Positions 38,220 through 42,990 of a stretch of 42,990 bases of DNA are shown in pieces; position 1 is the first letter of the stretch, and each line of letters begins with the position of its first letter. This DNA comes from Symbiodinium natans (taxonomy: Eukaryota > Sar > Dinophyceae > Suessiales > Symbiodiniaceae): contig CAJNDS010000600.1 in the NCBI GenBank assembly GCA_905221605.1, positions 1 through 42,990 of the forward strand, given 5' to 3'. A program made the position numbers and the translations under genes. The notes beneath the pieces are model-generated. The model did no database searches. It was not told the DNA's origin and saw nothing but the letters and a program-made list of their open reading frames with translations.

Positions 38220-38420
38220 AGACAGGGTTTAGGGTTTAGGGTTTAGGGTTCAAGGTTCAGGGTCTAGGGTTACTTTTCGGATTAGGAGTTTGGGGTTAAT
38301 TAGGGTTTAGGGTTTAGGCTTTAGTCTTTAGGGTTTAGGGTTTCAGTAGGGTTGAGGGTTGAAGGGATTCGGGTGCAGGATAAGGTTTATTCGACAGGAA
38401 AGCAGGATGACCTACACATA
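38220..38420 (+). repeat. Degenerate TTTAGGG patches
   Basis: TTTAGGG clusters at 38225-38270, 38295-38345 and decay products to 38370. Confidence 0.85.
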
Positions 38421-38429
38421 TAACAATGG

Positions 38430-38472
38430 TCATATCTATATAATAATAATAATCATGATAATAATAATAATA

Positions 38473-38503
<31 letters not shown>

Positions 38504-38510
38504 ACGTGTG
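38430..38510. repeat. AAT microsatellite
   Basis: ATAATAATAAT run with a few ATG and CAT interruptions. Confidence 0.95.
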
Positions 38511-39020
38511 TAACAGTGTAACATGCATGGTCCCTTAAACTGGGGGGAAAGCCCCGCCGTTGAGGTCTCTCCCGTTTTCACTAGTGGGTAGTCGGATGCA
38601 GGAGTGAGGCTGAACCGTCGGCTCGCGCACGAAGCCCTGGACTCTGAACCCTGAAGGTCTGGAGTTTAGGGTTTAGGGTTTAGGGTTTCGGGTTTCGGGA
38701 TTAGGGTTTAGGGTCGACACTCGAAAAAAAAACAAACGCTGCCAGGAAGACATCCACATCTTCTGACCAAAGATCTTGTCGATGCTCCCACCCGCAATGC
38801 CCTGAGTGATCTCCTGCAAGACTCGAAGGGCTTCTTGGGGTTTAGGGTTTAGGGTTTAGGGCTTCTGCTGTTGTACCTTACAGAACGCTTAGGGTAGCTA
38901 CATGGTCCCTTAGTATGGGCCGTTGCAAGGGGACCCCTTATAAACCCTATTAAACCCCATGGGCCCGTACAGTTTCCCTTAGAAGAAACCCAAGATCCTT
39001 GGCCCTAAGCCCTACGCGCT
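38511..39020. other. Spacer, no gene seen
   Basis: Contains TTTAGGG patches at 38665-38715 and 38836-38860 and the dispersed TAGCTACATGGTCCCTTAGT repeat also seen near 17730. Confidence 0.5.
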
Positions 39021-39025
39021 AAAAC

Positions 39026-39085
39026 CTCACCCTAAACCCTAAACCCTAAACCCTAAACCCCAAACCCTAAACCCTAAACCCTAGA
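39026..39085 (-). repeat. Interstitial telomeric array, CCCTAAA
   Basis: Eight units, one variant. Confidence 0.95.
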
Positions 39086-39178
39086 GCCCGGAAAGGGTCG
39101 AACCTCCCCCCCCCCCTTCTGGCGTAAGACATGGCTTCGGCTTCGGTTTCATGAGGGCTTTGAAGAACGTGAAAAATG

Positions 39179-39255
39179 TGGGGTTTAGGGTTTAGGGTTT
39201 AGGGTTTAGGGTTTAGGATTTAGCGTTTGGGGTTTAGGGTGTAGGGTTTAGGGGT
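39179..39255 (+). repeat. Interstitial telomeric array, TTTAGGG
   Basis: Five perfect units then variants. Confidence 0.9.
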
Positions 39256-39477
39256 TTTTGGTTTTGCTTTGCAAGCCTTCTGCTTCATTTGCATTAGGGT
39301 TTTGGATTCGCAGGGTTGAGATATATGGCCACTTGTCTAAATTATGGTCTCCTGTTGGGGCTACTATAACAAGGCGGCCCCCTCCCGCCAATATCTAGGG
39401 TACCCCCAAAAGAGGCCCTGAATTTGGGTCCCCTGTTATATAACCCTTACGTACACTACACATAATCATAATACTGG

Positions 39478-39612
39478 CTGGTTCTTAGTAGGGAATGAGG
39501 GAATGAGGTACCCTATATCCCCCCCTATATGTATGTATGTATATATATATACATATATACCGTTTAAGGGATATATACTGTACCTCATACCCCCATTCCC
39601 TACTAAGAACCA
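39478..39612. mobile_element. Foldback element (GGTTCTTAGTAGGGAATG arms)
   Basis: Left arm CTGGTTCTTAGTAGGGAATG (from 39478) pairs with the right arm ending ACTAAGAACC (to about 39612); pairing extends through ATGAGGTAC and TATATCCC on both sides with a few mismatches. The loop is a TATG/TA microsatellite. A related arm fragment lies near 35660. Confidence 0.75.
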
Positions 39613-39727
39613 AACGGAATAAGGGCCCATACTTCGGAACCCTTTAAACCCTTTTTTTGAGCAAGGGTAAGGGACCACACTAAGGGCCCATGGTTCCAAC
39701 CTTAGAAAGGGATCCTTGAAGCCGGAT

Positions 39728-39790
39728 AAACCCTAAACCCTAAACCCCAAACCCCAAACCCCAAACCCCAAACCCTAAACCCTAAACCGG
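39728..39790 (-). repeat. Telomeric array alternating CCCTAAA and CCCCAAA
   Basis: About nine units, of which the middle four are CCCCAAA. Confidence 0.9.
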
Positions 39791-39914
39791 ACACTGCGCA
39801 AAACGTCTCCTCCGTCCAGGAGGGGTTGAACAGCTGGCCGTTGCCGGCAGTTGCCCGCGCCACCTGGCAACACGAGCGAAGTGGCAAAAGAAAGGGGACC
39901 CCAACAGCCATTTG

Positions 39915-41050
39915 CAGACTAGGGTTTAGGGTTTAGGTTTTATATAGGGTTTAGGGTTTAGGGTTTAGGGTGGTTAAACACAACCCTTAACCCTGCTCAC
40001 CATCCTAGACCCTACAGACCACCCTAAACCCTGAATCCTGAACCCTCAGCCGGGCAGCAGGCCCCAAACCCCTCAACCCTAACCCCAAAACCCTGAACCC
40101 TCAGTTCTAGGGGCTTTTCCTAGTGACCACAGAACGTGGCGAAGCCCATCCTCGCAGATTGCAGCGGATGGGTTGGGAACCAACGAGAGTCTAGGGTTCA
40201 GTTTGGATACAGGGTGTAGGGTTTGGGGTTTAGTGTTTAATTTCGGGGGTTGAGGTGAACGGGTTTCTGCGCGGACTGGTCGGCTGCTCGATCAATGTGC
40301 CCCATGGCGCCGAGCAATGTCCCAAACTCCAATATCACCCCACACCGGCCAAAAAACCGAAACCCCAAACACCTAAACCCCAAACACCTAAACCCCAAAC
40401 ACCTAAACCCCAAACACCCTAAACCCGAAAACGCCCAAACCCTAACCCCCAAACAGGCTGGTGCGGCCCCTGTTGAGACGGCTGAGGCGAGCATGATCAT
40501 GTAGATCCTCAGGTGTGTTTGCACGTAGGGTGTTGAAGCTACAGGGTTCAGGGTTTAGGGTAACCTAAACACGAAACCCCAAACCTGAACCCTCGTTTGG
40601 GGAATGAGCCGAAGAGTCGGGGCGTGCGGTTGTAAGGACTGTTTAGGGCTTAGGTTTTCAGGTTTATGGGCTGAGGGCTTAGGGTTCGTGGGGCTTGGGG
40701 GGTTGCCACAAGCGACCATGTACCTAGATTTTAAGCCCTAAGCCCTGAACCCTATAAACCGCTTAGGGTTTAGCGTTCAGGGCTTAGGGTTTCAGGGCAG
40801 CAAACCCACACCCGCGGGAAAAGCGCTGTGGGTCGTAAAGCCCTGAAACCAAGAAGGTTGAGGGATTAAGGTTTAGGGTGTCTATAGGGTTTGAGGTTTA
40901 GGGCTTGAATGAAGTTTTGAAGTAGGGTTCGTCAGTTTCGCTAGGGCTTTAGGCTTTCGGGATTAGTAGGGCCTAGGGCCGAACAACCCAAAAGCCCTGG
41001 ACCTCCTACATTCCGGAAGAAGCCCTCACCCCAGTACCCAAGCTCCCCTC
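39915..41050. other. Spacer with many decayed telomeric units, no gene seen
   Basis: Includes a four-fold ACCTAAACCCCAAAC tandem repeat (40367-40420). A frame of about 69 codons across it is repeat-derived. Confidence 0.5.
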
Positions 41051-41057
41051 AAAACTG

Positions 41058-41146
41058 CCTAAACCCTAAACCCTAAACCCTAAACCCTAAACCCTAAACC
41101 CTAAACCCTGAACCCTGAACCCTAAACCCTAAAAACCCTAAACCCT
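41058..41146 (-). repeat. Interstitial telomeric array, CCCTAAA
   Basis: About twelve units with two CCCTGAA variants. Confidence 0.95.
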
Positions 41147-42490
41147 AAGCAGCCCGTCGTCTGCCTGCAGCGGAGTGGTAAAAACTCTTTAGGCCCAGTC
41201 TTCGGCCCTTTGGTATCTTGGGTCTGTGAACGGACACCTGGATCGTCAAAGTCGCAATGATGACCTGGCGGAACAACCATCGAACGATGGAAGATCGTTG
41301 GCAGCCTGAAGCTTCATCTCCCGCCCGTAAGCGTGCCAAGCGTGCCATGCAGGCTCCGTGGCAGACTGAAGGTTCTTTCCGGACAACTCATGGTTTAGGG
41401 TTTAGGGTTTAGGGTTTAGGGTTTAGGGAGACGAGGGCTGCGGTCTGGTGGCCTCAGGCTACCGCACGAGTATCTTGAGTTGTCTGCGGTTGTGGGGGCG
41501 AGCGGCCACCCGAGGTCATATTCGGGTTTAGGATGTAGGGTTTAGGGTGCACGTTTAGTGCTTAGAGTTTCGGGTTTGAGGTGTGGGAATAACCCCAATC
41601 CCCCAGAAGCCTTCAAATCTCAAACCCGGAGCTCCAATAGCACCACTTGCACCGGACAAACTTCGCCCAGCAGCGCTGGGAAGAAATGGGGCTTCGGGTT
41701 TCGGGCTTGGCCCCCTACCGAGTTTAGGGTTTAGGGTTTGGGGTTTAGGGGCTTCCGAGCAACCTTATACAAGCAACGGAATTGTCCCCAAGGCGCGTTG
41801 ACGGAGTGAGCCTGGCGTGATGCAAATTGAGAACTGAGGCGCTAGGGTTCCGGGGTTCAGGCTCTGACCCTAAACCCTAACCCGAAACCCTGAACCCTAA
41901 ACCCGGCTCAGGCAAAGTCCTCAAGCACTTCGGGGTTGGTTTCGGGTCTCGGGGATCGGGCTGCAGGATGCTCGCGGGTTTCCTGGCCCGAAGCTCTGAC
42001 ACCCTGAAACCCTGAAACCCTAAACCCTAAACCCTAAACCCTATACCTCCCTTGTGGGGTTCCTGTACCCAGGGCCCACTTTCATTGCGGGGACATCTTG
42101 GGTTAGAGCCTTAGGGTGGTTGCAAGGGCTCTTCGGCTTTGGGATTTAGGGTTTAGGGTCGGGGTTTACGGGTGAGATGCAACCCAGGGATGACACTCTT
42201 AGATTCCAAGCCCGAGATTAGCCCAAGACCCGAACCCCCCCCCCCCCAAAAAAAAAAAAACAATGTTAATATATACATATATATATATGTAATTAAAATA
42301 ATAATCATAATAATCATCATAGTCATAATGATGATGATAATGATAATAAGAAGAAGAATAAGAAGAAGTAGAATAACAATAATGAAAATAATACTAATAA
42401 CAGACAGGCCCATCCTTCTCGCTGATGGGATCCCCAAAATCCTCCAATGCCTAGAAACCCTTTAGCACAGAGTTAGGGTTTAGGGCTTGG
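41147..42490. other. Spacer with scattered telomeric patches and an AT microsatellite, no gene seen
   Basis: TTTAGGG patches at 41393-41427 and 41722-41745, CCCTAAA at 41865-41905 and 42010-42045, a C/A homopolymer pair at 42236-42260, and an AAT/AAG/ATG trinucleotide tract at 42290-42400. Confidence 0.5.
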
Positions 42491-42493
42491 GGC

Positions 42494-42592
42494 CCCAAAC
42501 CCTAAACCCTAAACCCTAAACCCTAAACCCTATAAACCCTAAACCCCAAACCTTAAACCCTAAACCCTAAACCCTAAACCCTAAACCCACCC
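42494..42592 (-). repeat. Interstitial telomeric array, CCCTAAA
   Basis: About thirteen units, one with an ATA insertion. Confidence 0.95.
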
Positions 42593-42736
42593 TAAGCGAC
42601 GGGGGCCCAAAACCCGCCAGCCTGGTTGAAACATGCTGCAACTCCTCTCGCAGGCACTTCTGGGGGCCAAAGCTTCGTTTTCTTTTCTAGGGATTTCGGG
42701 GTTGAGGGCTTAGGACTCCTTGCCTGAGTACAGTTG

Positions 42737-42765
42737 GGTTTAGGGTTTAGGGTTTAGGGTTTCGA
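42737..42765 (+). repeat. Short telomeric array, TTTAGGG
   Basis: Four units in the opposite orientation to the arrays on either side. Confidence 0.9.
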
Positions 42766-42893
42766 GGGTAATTAGAGCCCTTAAAGCTCTAGGTAAATCG
42801 GGGCCCCAGGAAGGGCGTTGAAGTTCTGGGGCGTCAGGGCCTTAAAGCGCTGCTTTAGGCGCAAGAAGCCACTGGAGTGCAGACAAAACGACC

Positions 42894-42950
42894 TCTAAAC
42901 CCTAAACCCTAAACCCTAAACCCTAAACCCTAAACCCTAAACTCTAACAC
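42894..42950 (-). repeat. Interstitial telomeric array, CCCTAAA
   Basis: Seven or eight units near the window end; the sequence continues as unique DNA, so this is not a chromosome end. Confidence 0.9.
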
Positions 42951-42990
42951 CCTTTCTAAGCCCTAAGCCCAAGACCCTCCCTGACCCCAG

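Noticed and set aside
42894-42990. Window end as a chromosome terminus
   Set aside because: The array is short and unique sequence follows; similar arrays occur throughout in both orientations.

Overview
The window looks like nuclear DNA of a dinoflagellate, most likely Suessiales/Symbiodiniaceae. Three things suggest this. Exons are GC-ending and rich in Lys, Gln and Trp. They are broken by short introns, at least one of which fits a non-canonical GC-AG pair. The proteins at 8.5-13.6 kb have the look of multi-copy protein families I recall from Symbiodinium-type genomes. The plant-type telomeric heptamer TTTAGGG/CCCTAAA is scattered everywhere in both orientations. No database was searched, and no dinoflagellate spliced-leader relic was found by eye.

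Region 1 (272-14159) reads as one very large DNA transposon of about 13.9 kb. Its ends are 32-nt inverted repeats with a single mismatch (272-303 and 14128-14159, outermost bases CCCATAGGCTCCA). Inside them lie roughly 240-nt subterminal zones packed with CTTGAAAAAATCTTGAA-type motifs. Every convincing gene is on the + strand: a Lys-rich two-exon protein (1506-2817), a Gly/Gln/Asn/Trp-rich multi-exon gene ending in a Cys/His-rich exon (about 4300-6140), a Lys-rich accessory gene (8567-9992), and a multi-exon transposase (10834-13579). The transposase has the landmarks of the Tnp2/Transposase_21 (CACTA/EnSpm) group: HGD, GDLEFF, CPYC, LDLLHMVDLG and GPESFM. A second element (3673-6517), with its own perfect 22-nt inverted ends sharing the core AGGCTCCA, is nested inside.

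The most striking feature of region 1 is about fifty copies of a 14-nt dyad, TGTCTGGACAGACA. The third base occurs as T, C, A or G and the partner base in the other arm changes with it; the outermost pair also varies in a compensated way. The copies lie in introns and between genes, are sorted by variant into blocks, alternate strictly C/T in one array, and flip strand in another. I saw none outside the element. A separate CATGTG-type array (6911-7555) also holds long hairpins with a compensatory change.

Region 2 (14160-42990) is almost gene-free. Dozens of interstitial telomeric arrays, often interrupted or variant, alternate with unique GC-rich spacers and short foldback elements. Notable items are a 1.84-kb element with 31-nt inverted ends and a 9-nt target duplication (21520-23360), a 203-bp TA-flanked MITE with an empty-site relative in the same window (31666-31868), and a four-copy foldback family (18.1, 33.4, 34.7 and 36.6 kb), one copy of which carries telomeric repeats. 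There is also a broken minus-strand gene (about 29596-30530), a homogeneous CCCTAAG variant array (36924-37050), a long CAG tract (37702-38026), and a TTTAGGG-to-CCCTAAA junction with the geometry of a telomere fusion (25089-25165).

The four genes of region 1 probably serve one mobile element: transposase, one or two basic DNA- or RNA-binding helpers, and cargo brought in by the nested element. Nothing in region 2 suggests a working host gene.
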